Assembly (NCBI GenBank): GCA_947627355.1
Contig: CANQVX010000001.1
Coordinates: forward strand, 174,509-238,508
Reading direction: 5' to 3'
DNA length: 64,000 bases
From: an uncultured Bacilli bacterium
GTDB taxonomy: Bacteria; Bacillota_I; Bacilli_A; RFN20; CAG-631
Position numbers and translations under genes: made by a program. Shown here one piece after another: positions 34,095 to 43,111 of this stretch (within the stretch, counting starts at the first letter, position 1; the number at the start of each line of letters is the position of its first letter). The notes beneath the pieces are model-generated. The model made no database searches. It was given only the letters and a program-made list of their open reading frames with translations, and had not been told where the DNA came from.

Positions 34095-36419
34095 TTAAAA
34101 CAATTCTAATACATCGTTAGCTGTTTTATCGTTTCTTAAATTTATGTTATCTAGACCCAAAGTGAATGATGCAGATATAAATTCAGGATAATTTATTGAT
34201 AATCCTTGTAATATTTGCTCCATTGTTTCTCTATCAATGCCAAAAATTTCTGTTGGACTTATTCCTTCTGATTCGATTGAATAATCAAACAATCTAGTTA
34301 AAGAAAATTGATAAAAATCATCACTTTTTTCAGCAAATTTATATAACGCGTATAAAACAACTCTAGAATCTGGATTTTTCCATTTTGTTCTAAAAATTTC
34401 AGAATCGTTTTTGTCAATTTGATTAAAATTACCCATTCCTACATCTTTGAAGTTTAGTTTCAAAAATCTGGAATATGCTCTATAAATATCGTTTGCCGCT
34501 CTTTCGTTTGCACAACCTTCATTTTCTAACAATTTTGAAATAACATATTGTTTATTAAACACTTCGTTGAAATTTATATTTTTAATATACCAATTTATTT
34601 CAGGAGTATAAGCCAAATTAACTAACATTAGTGCCCATGGAAGTTCGCTTTCTAGGCCATATTTATCAACAATCTCCATCGTTTTTGTTAGCTTGCCGTT
34701 TTCTAATAAATTAGCGTGTCTAAGAAATATCGAGAAAAATTCAACTTTTGGACCATTAATTGATGGTGATTCAAAGAATTTTTCTTTTTTCTTCATTAAT
34801 TCTTCCATCCATTCTATTAGTGGCGCATGTGTAGAATAACAATTCAAACTTTTTGCTTTCATCTTTGTGTCTCCTTTTGGTAATTCTAATGATTTGTATA
34901 TCAAACAGCCTCTATCAACTTTGTGACATTGCATACAATGCACACAATTGTTTGAAATTGAAACTTTACCGTTTTCCATTTTTATATAACCGTTATGACA
35001 ATCTGCTTCACATTCTCTGCAACCAATACAACAAGCTGCTTTATGAAAAACATTCTTTAAAAATTTAACAAACACAGCATCTTTTTTGGCGGTTTCTACT
35101 GGTATGATTACATCATATCCGTTTTCTTTTTCCTTTAATTCAAATGAGCGAACGTTTCCTTTAAATACAATTTTAAATGGTGAACTTTCGTTAACTAAAA
35201 CACCTATCGTTTTTATCCATTCTTTCCAATCGGTTTTTGGGTTAGTTACATGTAATATTATTTCTTCGTTGCTAGTTTCTTCTTTACAACCAACTCTAAT
35301 ATTAACATCCCTACCATTCATTCTTGCCCTCCATCCTGTGTTTTCTAAAAATTCGTTCAATCGTGCGTCAGAAGGAAATTTATCTTCATATGAATTTCTG
35401 ATAATTGCTATATATTTATCATATTCTTCTCTATAACAGCTTCTTCTAAAAAATGAATTTTTTTCCGACACATTTGGACAAACCAAACATCCTGCACGGC
35501 TATTTCCTTTCTTATACGCTTCATTTAAAGGGAGGTTTTCAGAATAAATGTAGGTATATAATTCTGCACTATTCCATTCCAAAATTGGATTACAACTTAA
35601 TTGTCCTTTATGTTTTTCTCCGACACCAATATAATCATAGTCACTTCGTGCAATGCTTTCAGCGGCTCTTACACCAACAAATGCCATACCGGTGAAATTT
35701 TGCTTTTTTGTAATTTCTCTTAAAAGCAAAATTTGGGGCGCGGTTTTATGAACGCTACAACACCATCTAGTAACTGATGATGGTGGACCAAATTGTTTCC
35801 AGGTATCAAGAGGGTTTAAATGAGAACATGATGTAATAAAATCGATGCCTTCCTTTTTACACATTTCTTTAATGGTTTCTATCAATTTATATGTGTCGGG
35901 AAATTCCATTCCTGTGTTGCCGAATAATACCTTAAATTCGTTATGTGGTATTGCTTTTCTAACAATGTCAAACGTTACAACGCTATCCTTGCCACCACTG
36001 AAAGCCACATAAAATATATCTACTTTTTTTCTATGTTTCATAAATATATCATAAATTTTTTTAATGGTATATTGCGTTAGTTGCAAAATGATGTTTTTGT
36101 TTTTTTCCACCATTTTTTTAATGTCAACAAATTTAAGTTTCTTATTACCGATTTCTGGCTTTTCAATGATTACAACTTCTGGTGCCTTGCACATTGTACC
36201 ACCTTTAGTTTTTGCAACCAATCTGCCACGATAATAATAATTATTAGCCTCTGCCCACATGTATGGATAAGTATCGTCTTTTTCATAATTCCAATATTTA
36301 TCCAAGCCTAATAGATCGAGCTCTTTATAATAAACTGGTCTGGGTTCTTTACTCATTGGCAATAGTGAATTATTGAGTAAAATACCTCCAGTTTCAACAT
36401 CCCATTCATAGGAATACAT
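34095..36419 (-). CDS. brxP: BrxP-like PAPS-reductase / ferredoxin-domain protein
   Basis: This 774-aa protein has an N-terminal region of about 130 aa, then a PP-loop adenylating domain of the PAPS-reductase type (VAFSGGKDSVVTFD near residue 144; AGCLVCPN). A ferredoxin-like 2x[4Fe-4S] cluster region follows (CCIGCRECEADC and CVHCMQCHKVDRGC), then a helical C-terminal domain. DndC, which inserts sulfur into the DNA backbone, has the same PP-loop class. Type 4 BREX is defined by such a protein, BrxP, beside BrxC, PglZ and BrxL. AAGGGGGAT lies before the ATG. Confidence 0.85.
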   Translation of the reverse strand: MYSYEWDVETGGILLNNSLLPMSKEPRPVYYKELDLLGLDKYWNYEKDDTYPYMWAEANNYYYRGRLVAKTKGGTMCKAPEVVIIEKPEIGNKKLKFVDIKKMVEKNKNIILQLTQYTIKKIYDIFMKHRKKVDIFYVAFSGGKDSVVTFDIVRKAIPHNEFKVLFGNTGMEFPDTYKLIETIKEMCKKEGIDFITSCSHLNPLDTWKQFGPPSSVTRWCCSVHKTAPQILLLREITKKQNFTGMAFVGVRAAESIARSDYDYIGVGEKHKGQLSCNPILEWNSAELYTYIYSENLPLNEAYKKGNSRAGCLVCPNVSEKNSFFRRSCYREEYDKYIAIIRNSYEDKFPSDARLNEFLENTGWRARMNGRDVNIRVGCKEETSNEEIILHVTNPKTDWKEWIKTIGVLVNESSPFKIVFKGNVRSFELKEKENGYDVIIPVETAKKDAVFVKFLKNVFHKAACCIGCRECEADCHNGYIKMENGKVSISNNCVHCMQCHKVDRGCLIYKSLELPKGDTKMKAKSLNCYSTHAPLIEWMEELMKKKEKFFESPSINGPKVEFFSIFLRHANLLENGKLTKTMEIVDKYGLESELPWALMLVNLAYTPEINWYIKNINFNEVFNKQYVISKLLENEGCANERAANDIYRAYSRFLKLNFKDVGMGNFNQIDKNDSEIFRTKWKNPDSRVVLYALYKFAEKSDDFYQFSLTRLFDYSIESEGISPTEIFGIDRETMEQILQGLSINYPEFISASFTLGLDNINLRNDKTANDVLELF

Positions 36420-36422
36420 TGT

Positions 36423-39380
36423 TTACATCCCCCTTTTTACTTGTTCAATTAATTCGTTGATGTTTTTCTTTTTCTTTGTTTTAGCAAATTGATTATTTAA
36501 CAAAAATTCAAATACATCATTTTCGTTAAATAATTTATTTTCTTTGATAATTTCTCTAACCAAATCGTCAAATGATTGTATTTCCAAATTGTCTTTTTTT
36601 ACAATTCCGCCAACAGGAGTATCTTTGCTAAAAGAATCGTGACAAAGCATATATTTATTGCTAAAATTGTACAAATAAATTTCTAAAATATATGTGTTCC
36701 AACTATAGCCACAAGATGGAAAGTCTAAAAAATTATAAATATCTTTTATAGAAATGAACTTTTTAGATGCAACAAATTTATCGATAGCTTCGTCGATTTT
36801 TGAAATGTTAAAATCTATCTTGTCATTTCTTACAAATTCATGTTCGTTTATTCTCACTGAATTTTCAAAAATGGTGTCCCATACAACATAGTTGCAATGA
36901 ATATCTTTTTTAAATTCTTCTAGTTCATCAGAATTAAACCTTTCTCGTTCTTTGCAAAAATTAGCAAAAAGTTCTCGAATTCCTACACTTTCATCTTTTG
37001 GACCAATGATATCACCATTAAACGAAAATTTGTCTCCAAGCATTTTATTCATTACTTCCTTGTACCCTTTTGGTGTTATATCAGGATGGTTATTAGCAAC
37101 CAAATCTTGCATGTCTTTTTCTATAAATTCATATAATTCTTTCCCTGATGAATGATCGTTTTCTCTTATGCGTTGATTTAAAAAGTTTTCAATCCTTGAT
37201 AGTTGATCTTCATCAATAATAAATGATTCTACACAAAAATATGAACTTCCTCTTTTATTAACAATAAAATCTTTACTCCTTAGCATAGAAATGATAGTTT
37301 TTGGTTCAACACTCGGTAATTTTTCGAATATTTTTTCTTTATCGAGTGGCCCGCCGTTATTTTTAAAAATTTCAATCAACATTTCTTTTAATTCAATGTT
37401 GGTATCATTTTTTGATAAATATTCTTTTTCAAAATTATATTCATTTGCAAATACAAATTTTAAATATTTTGTTGTTATATCTTCATTAAAAATAGTTGGT
37501 ATTTTATTTGTAAACTCGTTGTGTATAACACTATAAGAAAGAATTTGTTGATTTTCTAAACAATCATCAATATATTTTTTTATTTCTTGTTTTACTTCAT
37601 CAGATACCATATTTTCAGGGTAAACTTTTTCTTCACAAACAATTCCAACTTGAGTTATTTTTTTTAAATAAGTTTTGTCATCATCATTAAATTCTTTATT
37701 ATAAACCTCAGAATATTTTGTTTTGAATTTACGTTTTTGTAACCCGTTGTTATAAGCATATCCGCTATCATTAAAATATTCTTCAATTATTTTTTTATAA
37801 TCATTTTGTGGAGTTTTTGCAATTTTGGAAAGATTTAAAAAATTATAATAAATTTTTAAGGTATATATCATTTGTTTGCGTTGTTTTTCATCAACAATTT
37901 TTTCATTATTTACACTATTTATCATTTTTTCAACTTCTTTTTTTGAAGAAATTGCTAATAAATTTGTGTCAAACTTTTGATTAATAATTTTTGTTTGATT
38001 AATGCAAACTTGAGCATATATTTCAGCGTTTGATGCTTTACCATCATCTTTGTGCTTTTCTTTATATTTTTGTAATACAAAATCATAAAACTCTTTTTCT
38101 TTTTTGTTCATTGAAAAAACAACAGGTTTATTTGCTTTAGCTCTCGCTTTTATCATGCCTTTTGCTTGCGCTAAAATTTTGTTGAATTCATCTTTATCTG
38201 TCTTATATATATTTACAACCCTTTCAAAAATGGTTGATATATGTCTTTCTGAATTATATCGATTTGGAAAAAACGCTTGAGATATATTTATCATTTGCAT
38301 CTTTATTCCGTCTAAATTTCTATATTTGTTATCTATAGTTTTACCTTGGCTAATTGCCATTTGTCTTAACATATCAGACAAATTTTGAATTATTTTTTCT
38401 GTTTCAGATTTGCTAGATGATTCAGATTGCCAAAACGCCTCGATTAACAAAGCGGTTTCAAATTCATTCCAAATGGCTGGTTTTTTACTTGTCATATTTG
38501 TATCATTTTCTTTTTTTTGTTGATCAATTGATGTTATAAACTTTTTGCTGTCATATTCTTCTTTTGAAATATAAGAAAAAAACGGATGATTATCTTTTAG
38601 CAAGAAAGTGCTAGGCCTCATGTCAAAATTAACAGTAATATGCCAATCTTTTCTTGATAAGACTTGACCAAAACCAAATTTTTCGTGAAATATATATTCT
38701 TTTTTTAAGTTGTTGCTTTCTTCTTTTTTTAGCATTACCATTTCTTTATTTTGCTCAAAAAAAGAATCAACTTTATCTATTTTTTCGCATAATTTGTCAT
38801 AATCTAAAGAACTTAATTCTACTATTCCAACTTCGTTTGCAAACTTTATCATCCCGTTTGGTGTGGCATAATAACGTAATCTTTCGTTATTCATTTTTAC
38901 ACCTATTATGGTTGTTCTAACATCTAAAAATATGTTGCTTTTTTGCTTTTTTGAGTATACAAAAATATTATAAAAAATCTCGGCATGATTTTTATCATGA
39001 AAAAATTTATTTATTTTTTCTTGTTCTTCTTTATATATAACTTCATCACTTTTATCTGTATTTTCTTTGTTAATTGTATCTTTGTTTGATTCGATTTGGT
39101 TGTCATTTGAAGAATTGTTATGCATTTTCAAAAAAATAGCATAATATTTCCCGTAAAGTTGTATAACTTTCCAATCTTTTTTTCTTTCTTTTTTAAATTT
39201 CTTTTCACTAATTAAATCATTTTTTAATTTTCTATATAATTCTTCATCATCAATATTCCAAATGTTGACATTAAAAAAAGACATAAAAGCGCTTTCCATT
39301 ATGTTAGCTAATTGTTTCGAAGTAACATTTTTAATTTTATTCGACGATACCCAATTGATGAATAACGTTTTCCTGTCCAT
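36423..39380 (-). CDS. Uncharacterised 985-aa first protein of the BREX-like operon
   Basis: No single family is recognised. The ATG at 39380 is chosen because AGGAG precedes it; the frame opens 11 codons earlier without one. Visible parts are: an N-terminal helical domain; FGFGQVLSRKDWHITVNFD near residue 235, like small beta-barrel modules; a segment around residue 310-400 (WNEFETALLIEAFW, LSDMLRQMAI, KYRNLDGIKMQM) that resembles helical DNA-binding domains found near restriction genes; a winged-helix-like MLRSKDFIVNKRGSSYF; and, near residue 910, SIKDIYNFLDFPSCGYSW. The last motif resembles SIKDIYDVLEEAPYGF of the BrxC-like protein. It may recognise the target or modified site; that is inference. 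Confidence 0.7.
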   Translation of the reverse strand: MDRKTLFINWVSSNKIKNVTSKQLANIMESAFMSFFNVNIWNIDDEELYRKLKNDLISEKKFKKERKKDWKVIQLYGKYYAIFLKMHNNSSNDNQIESNKDTINKENTDKSDEVIYKEEQEKINKFFHDKNHAEIFYNIFVYSKKQKSNIFLDVRTTIIGVKMNNERLRYYATPNGMIKFANEVGIVELSSLDYDKLCEKIDKVDSFFEQNKEMVMLKKEESNNLKKEYIFHEKFGFGQVLSRKDWHITVNFDMRPSTFLLKDNHPFFSYISKEEYDSKKFITSIDQQKKENDTNMTSKKPAIWNEFETALLIEAFWQSESSSKSETEKIIQNLSDMLRQMAISQGKTIDNKYRNLDGIKMQMINISQAFFPNRYNSERHISTIFERVVNIYKTDKDEFNKILAQAKGMIKARAKANKPVVFSMNKKEKEFYDFVLQKYKEKHKDDGKASNAEIYAQVCINQTKIINQKFDTNLLAISSKKEVEKMINSVNNEKIVDEKQRKQMIYTLKIYYNFLNLSKIAKTPQNDYKKIIEEYFNDSGYAYNNGLQKRKFKTKYSEVYNKEFNDDDKTYLKKITQVGIVCEEKVYPENMVSDEVKQEIKKYIDDCLENQQILSYSVIHNEFTNKIPTIFNEDITTKYLKFVFANEYNFEKEYLSKNDTNIELKEMLIEIFKNNGGPLDKEKIFEKLPSVEPKTIISMLRSKDFIVNKRGSSYFCVESFIIDEDQLSRIENFLNQRIRENDHSSGKELYEFIEKDMQDLVANNHPDITPKGYKEVMNKMLGDKFSFNGDIIGPKDESVGIRELFANFCKERERFNSDELEEFKKDIHCNYVVWDTIFENSVRINEHEFVRNDKIDFNISKIDEAIDKFVASKKFISIKDIYNFLDFPSCGYSWNTYILEIYLYNFSNKYMLCHDSFSKDTPVGGIVKKDNLEIQSFDDLVREIIKENKLFNENDVFEFLLNNQFAKTKKKKNINELIEQVKRGM

Positions 39381-39497
39381 ATTTTTTCTCCTAGAATTCA
39401 GTAAAAAATGCATTTATATGAATAAATATAAAATAAGCAAAACAAAATAAATAAACTTGTTAATGAAGACTTTTTATTTACTATTTTTTAAACTTTT

Positions 39498-39520
39498 TTA
39501 TATTTATGTAATAAATATAA
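39498..39520. promoter_or_regulatory. 23-bp palindrome at the start of the BREX-like transcript
   Basis: Perfect 10-bp arms TTATATTTAT and ATAAATATAA are separated by three bases, just downstream of or overlapping the -10. It is a good candidate for a repressor operator controlling the defence operon. Confidence 0.6.
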
Positions 39521-39545
39521 CATAGCCCCCCCCCGGGTTTGTCAA
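39515..39545 (-). promoter_or_regulatory. Promoter with G9 tract for the BREX-like operon
   Basis: TTGACA (39545-39540) is followed by AACCC, nine G (39534-39526) and C. The next candidate -10 boxes are TATGTT (39524-39519, spacer 15) and TTATAT (39520-39515, spacer 19). Neither spacer is optimal, and both would become 17 by a two-base change of the G tract. The leader to the ATG at 39380 is about 130 nt. Confidence 0.7.
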
Positions 39546-39714
39546 TGCTTTTATACCTACTCCGAGATTACACAGCAATTTTTTGAAATGATTTTTTGAC
39601 AAAAATATTTCTTTTACTTAACAGTTTTTTGGTTTATTTTTGGTGCTTTTTTTGATTCTAATTTGAGACTTTTATATAATCTTTGATTATTTATCATTTT
39701 TGTCTTTTACATAT

Positions 39715-40014
39715 TCAAGAAATGTTCTTTTTTTTGAATGCTCCTCTTTCATTTGTTTTTTTAATTCTAATCGATTCAAAATCATCATAAGATACATTTT
39801 TAACATCAAGAATCGCACGTAACACCTCTTCTAAGTCAGCTAGTTCTTCCACTTCACCACTTTCTAAATATTCTTGAAGTTCTTCTTGTAGTTTTTTATT
39901 TAATGCTTTTAGATATTCCACGGGTTGCATTGTTCTAGTAGAACATGTCTTACCATTATCCGACGCAATAATTTCAGGAATCCTATCTCTCACTAATTTG
40001 TTATATATTTTCAT
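39715..40014 (-). CDS. MazG-like NTP pyrophosphohydrolase
   Basis: This 99-aa all-alpha protein begins KIYNKLVRDRIPEIIASDNG, the signature of the small phosphoribosyl-ATP pyrophosphohydrolase/MazG-like group. EELQEYLESGEVEELADLEEVL carries the EExxE and ExxD metal-binding acidic residues. It probably hydrolyses non-canonical nucleoside triphosphates; the physiological substrate is unknown. It lies 28 nt after the GIY-YIG gene on the same strand and may share its transcript. The C-terminus is rich in Lys and slightly extended. Confidence 0.82.
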   Translation of the reverse strand: MKIYNKLVRDRIPEIIASDNGKTCSTRTMQPVEYLKALNKKLQEELQEYLESGEVEELADLEEVLRAILDVKNVSYDDFESIRIKKTNERGAFKKKNIS

Positions 40015-40041
40015 AGATATTGCCTTTCTATCGGTATTTTT

Positions 40042-40692
40042 TTATTTCTTTCTTTGATACATATCATAATATTCATCTAGATTCTTACCCTTGTAAGAAA
40101 AATAAGTAGGACCTGCAACAGTGTGTTTTCCGGTTAATATCTTGGCAAGTGTTGTCATATACATAACTTCGTTGTTATATTTAATCTTTCTATCATCTAC
40201 AACATAACATTTAATGGTTTTATCATAGATATATTCTAGTTCTGATCCAACAGGAATCTTACATTTTGTAAACGAAAAAAGTTCTCCTCTTTCTCTTATT
40301 TCTTCTGCTAAAGCTTCTGCATGTTGTTCATCTTCATTTGGTTTTATTAATTTTAGTTTATCTTCCATGCCATTGATTTCAGCAATGGATTTTAACAATG
40401 CATACGCATCTTCTTTTGACATAGCATAGAATTCTCTTACTCTTTTCTTGCCATCAAAATTTTCAATCGCTCTTAAATCTGGATTAAGTTTGTCAATGAT
40501 TTCATGAATCTTTTTATCTGATAATCTAGAACTCACTTCATATGTTGCATAGACTCTAAAAGCAAATGGAACACATTCGCTTCGATTAAGTTGTGCTAGT
40601 CTTTTATTAACATCATCAGCATAACCTATTTTTACATATTCTTTAAATGATGGGTTTGTCAAAATATAAATATAACCTGTTGTTTTTTCCAT
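40042..40692 (-). CDS. GIY-YIG nuclease family protein (T5orf172-like)
   Basis: This 216-aa protein has an N-terminal GIY-YIG-type domain: GYIYILTNPSFKEYVKIGYA contains the paired tyrosines and KIG, followed by the conserved Arg in NKRLAQLNR. This sub-type is the phage-like T5orf172 group. The C-terminal part (YFSYKGKNLDEYYDMYQ) resembles small nucleic-acid-binding modules attached to such nucleases. GGAGTGG upstream fits the ATG at 40692; the GTG nine bases earlier is too close to it. Its role is unknown, possibly defence or mobile-element derived. Confidence 0.8.
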   Translation of the reverse strand: MEKTTGYIYILTNPSFKEYVKIGYADDVNKRLAQLNRSECVPFAFRVYATYEVSSRLSDKKIHEIIDKLNPDLRAIENFDGKKRVREFYAMSKEDAYALLKSIAEINGMEDKLKLIKPNEDEQHAEALAEEIRERGELFSFTKCKIPVGSELEYIYDKTIKCYVVDDRKIKYNNEVMYMTTLAKILTGKHTVAGPTYFSYKGKNLDEYYDMYQRKK

Positions 40693-40804
40693 AAATACCA
40701 CTCCGACAAAATTATAACTTTTTTTACATTAATAAACCATTATTATTTTATATTTGTATCAAAAAAGACTTAGTTTTGTACTAAATCTTTCTCATATTTG
40801 TTTC

Positions 40805-42106
40805 TTATTTAATAAACATTACCATATATAATGGAAAACATTTAAATTGTTTGTTTGAACAATTCACATTGTTCAAAGATAATTTAATGCCATAATCTAA
40901 ATTGTGATTCCTTATAACATGATTAAAACTTATAGATTGAGTATTCCTTCCAAATTTTACTTCAATAGGAACAATCTTATTATCATAAAAGGTAACAAAA
41001 TCTATTTCTAATTTACTATCTTTACGATAATAATAAACCGGCATATCATTAGCAATTAAATTTTCTACAATAACATTTTCAAATAAAGCCCCTTTAAATA
41101 TACCTAAGTTGCCATTTAATATTTCTGATTGAATTCCAGATTCTTCATACATTGCTAGTAATAAACCTGTATCTACAAAATATAATTTGAAACTAGCTAA
41201 GTCTTTATAAGCCTTTAATGGCCTATCAAATGTTTTTAATCGATGTACTTTAGAAACTAAACCAGCATCTTCTAGCCAAGCAATACTTGAATAATAATAA
41301 CGTCCACTACCATTAGGCTTTACATATTTAAATTGAAACTTTTTATTTTTTTTACTAAGTTGAGTTGGAATTGAATTAAAACAATCTTTAATTTTTTCTT
41401 TTAGGTTATTTGAAGCGTATTTAGTAACATCTTTTAGATATAAATCTAAGATATCTTTTTGTACTTGATAAACATTGCCAAAATCTTTTGTTTCGACAAA
41501 TGTTTTAACGGCTTCTGGCATTCCACCAACAATGATATATTCAAGAAATAGTTTGTTTAATGTACTATGAATCAAAGGAAGTACTTCTTGTTCATTATCA
41601 AAGAATTCTTGGTATTTACTAATATCTTCTTTTGAATAATTATTAACCCATAAGAATTCTTCAAATGAAAAAGGTTTCATATATAATGTTCTTACATATC
41701 CTACAGGATATGAAGATACACTACTCATACTAACACCAAGTAATGATCCTGAAGCAATAACATCATATCTTTTATCCATAGCAAAGGCTTTTAGTAAGGT
41801 TATAGCATTTGGACAACGTTGAATTTCATCAAAGAATATCAGGGTTTTTTGAGGTTTTATTTTATTGTTAATTTGATAAGCTGATAATTGTAACAAAATA
41901 TTATCAACTGTTAAATCACCATTAAAAAACTTCACTAGTTCTTTATTTAATTCAAAGTTGATTTCATAAAGATTTTCATAATATCGTTTAGCGAATTCTC
42001 TTACTAAATAAGTTTTTCCTACTTGTCTTGGTCCATAAATGATTAATGGTTTTCCATCATGAGTGTTTTTCCAATTAAGTAAGTCTTCCATTGCTTTTCT
42101 TTCCAT
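40805..42106 (-). CDS. AAA ATPase, DUF4143 family (RQVGKT type), copy 3
   Basis: This 433-aa protein has Walker A YGPRQVGKTYLV near residue 24, Walker B LIFFDEIQ and ASGSLLG, with a DUF4143 C-terminal segment LEIDFVTFYDNKIVPIEVKFG whose Asp, Glu and Lys match a PD-(D/E)XK nuclease core. Copies at 47453 and 59175 belong to the same subtype, with an NWK/WHE start and SIPxQLxKxNKKFxYK. The ATG at 42106 begins the conserved ERKAMEDLLNW segment; the upstream frame runs through the operator-like repeats and is not coding. Confidence 0.85.
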   Translation of the reverse strand: MERKAMEDLLNWKNTHDGKPLIIYGPRQVGKTYLVREFAKRYYENLYEINFELNKELVKFFNGDLTVDNILLQLSAYQINNKIKPQKTLIFFDEIQRCPNAITLLKAFAMDKRYDVIASGSLLGVSMSSVSSYPVGYVRTLYMKPFSFEEFLWVNNYSKEDISKYQEFFDNEQEVLPLIHSTLNKLFLEYIIVGGMPEAVKTFVETKDFGNVYQVQKDILDLYLKDVTKYASNNLKEKIKDCFNSIPTQLSKKNKKFQFKYVKPNGSGRYYYSSIAWLEDAGLVSKVHRLKTFDRPLKAYKDLASFKLYFVDTGLLLAMYEESGIQSEILNGNLGIFKGALFENVIVENLIANDMPVYYYRKDSKLEIDFVTFYDNKIVPIEVKFGRNTQSISFNHVIRNHNLDYGIKLSLNNVNCSNKQFKCFPLYMVMFIK

Positions 42107-42142
42107 GGCGTTCACTTTCTTTCCGTTTTTAATACACCAAAA

Positions 42143-42224
42143 CTTCCAAAAAATTGCAATATGACCTCTTAAAACCTTCCAAAAAGTTGCAATATGTATG
42201 AAAAAACCTTCCAAAAAATTGCAT
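42143..42224. repeat. Three direct repeats upstream of ATPase copy 3
   Basis: CTTCCAAAAA(A/G)TTGCAATATG at 42143-42163 and 42176-42196, and CTTCCAAAAAATTGCAT at 42208-42224. The period is 33 then 32 bp (three helical turns). They lie 37-118 bp upstream of the ATG and are candidate operator sites. Confidence 0.7.
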
Positions 42225-42302
42225 TTCGATTATTGTCATATTCATTTTTCTCAGCATTTATGCGGCTCTACGAGCGTTTTAATGTTTTTTAGTTATAACA
42301 AA

Positions 42303-42338
42303 AAGAGTAAACAGCTAATTTACTAACCATTTACTCTT
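42303..42338. terminator. Bidirectional terminator
   Basis: AAGAGTAAA (42303-42311) pairs with TTTACTCTT (42330-42338), with T runs on both sides. It follows the membrane protein gene at 42378 on the minus strand. Confidence 0.65.
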
Positions 42339-42377
42339 ATAGTTTTTTTGTTTTTTTACAAATAGAATTGTTAATAA

Positions 42378-42992
42378 TTATTGAAAACTTTCTTCTTGAA
42401 TTTGAGCATCTCTATTTTCATCATCTTGTTTATGGTTTTCAAACATTACAGCATCAACTAATAAAATACCAGCAGCAAGAATATTAAAGACACCAAATAA
42501 AATAGCACCGGTTCCTAGATGCAGGCCTGAAACAAATTCTTTCCATGTTTCAACAACTGTTTGTGTTTCTCCTGCTATTGTTATAGTTGCAGAAGTTCCT
42601 GCAACAGTTAATAAAAACGCGAAAACACCCGAAAGTAAAAGCACGATACAGCCTAAAAGAGCATACAACTTAGCTTGTTTTCTTAATACTAGGCTCAATA
42701 CAGTTAAAGCAATACCAATAACTAATAAAATAAATGCAACAAGACCAAAGATTGATAAACCACCTTTGAAACTCATAACATCTATTTTAAGTCCCCAAAA
42801 TGACGCCGAAATATTTCCGCCACCAAAAACAAAAGCAGACATTTTAATATGACCTTCCATAGTTATTCCGTCTTGAACTATAGAAGCAGAAATACCTGGT
42901 AAAGCAAACATAAAAATGAATGCTAGGACTGCAAACAAGGCTGCAACACCTTTAAACACCCACGACAAAATAGTTTTTGTTTTTTCTGACAT
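42378..42992 (-). CDS. Four-TM membrane protein, paralogue of next gene
   Basis: This 204-aa protein has four predicted transmembrane segments (WVFKGVAALFAVLAFIFMF; IFGLVAFILLVIGIALTVLSLVL; LYALLGCIVLLLSGVFAFLL; TGAILFGVFNILAAGILLVD). It is clearly homologous over its length with the protein at 43112, with shared words KGVAALFAVLA, FGGG, SIFGLVAF and TVAGTSA. The C-terminus is a short acidic cytoplasmic tail. No family or function is recognised. AGGAGG precedes the ATG. The two genes are a tandem duplication separated by a terminator. Confidence 0.75.
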   Translation of the reverse strand: MSEKTKTILSWVFKGVAALFAVLAFIFMFALPGISASIVQDGITMEGHIKMSAFVFGGGNISASFWGLKIDVMSFKGGLSIFGLVAFILLVIGIALTVLSLVLRKQAKLYALLGCIVLLLSGVFAFLLTVAGTSATITIAGETQTVVETWKEFVSGLHLGTGAILFGVFNILAAGILLVDAVMFENHKQDDENRDAQIQEESFQ

Positions 42993-43061
42993 TTTATATT
43001 CCTCCTAAATGTTTAACTACCTATATTATATTCTTTTTAAATAAAAACACAAAATGAGGTC

Positions 43062-43089
43062 AAAAAAATCCGCCGGAAACCCGACGGAT
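43062..43089 (-). terminator. Terminator of the second four-TM gene
   Basis: On the minus strand ATCCGTCGG pairs with CCGGCGGAT around GTTT, followed by T6. It is GC-rich in an AT-rich background. Confidence 0.85.
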
Positions 43090-43111
43090 CAATACTTTTC
43101 TTAGTTATTAA

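Noticed and set aside
29846..39413. Plus-strand ORFs of 60-120 codons opposite the defence operon
   Set aside because: They are shadows of long minus-strand genes, lack ribosome binding sites and encode low-complexity sequence.
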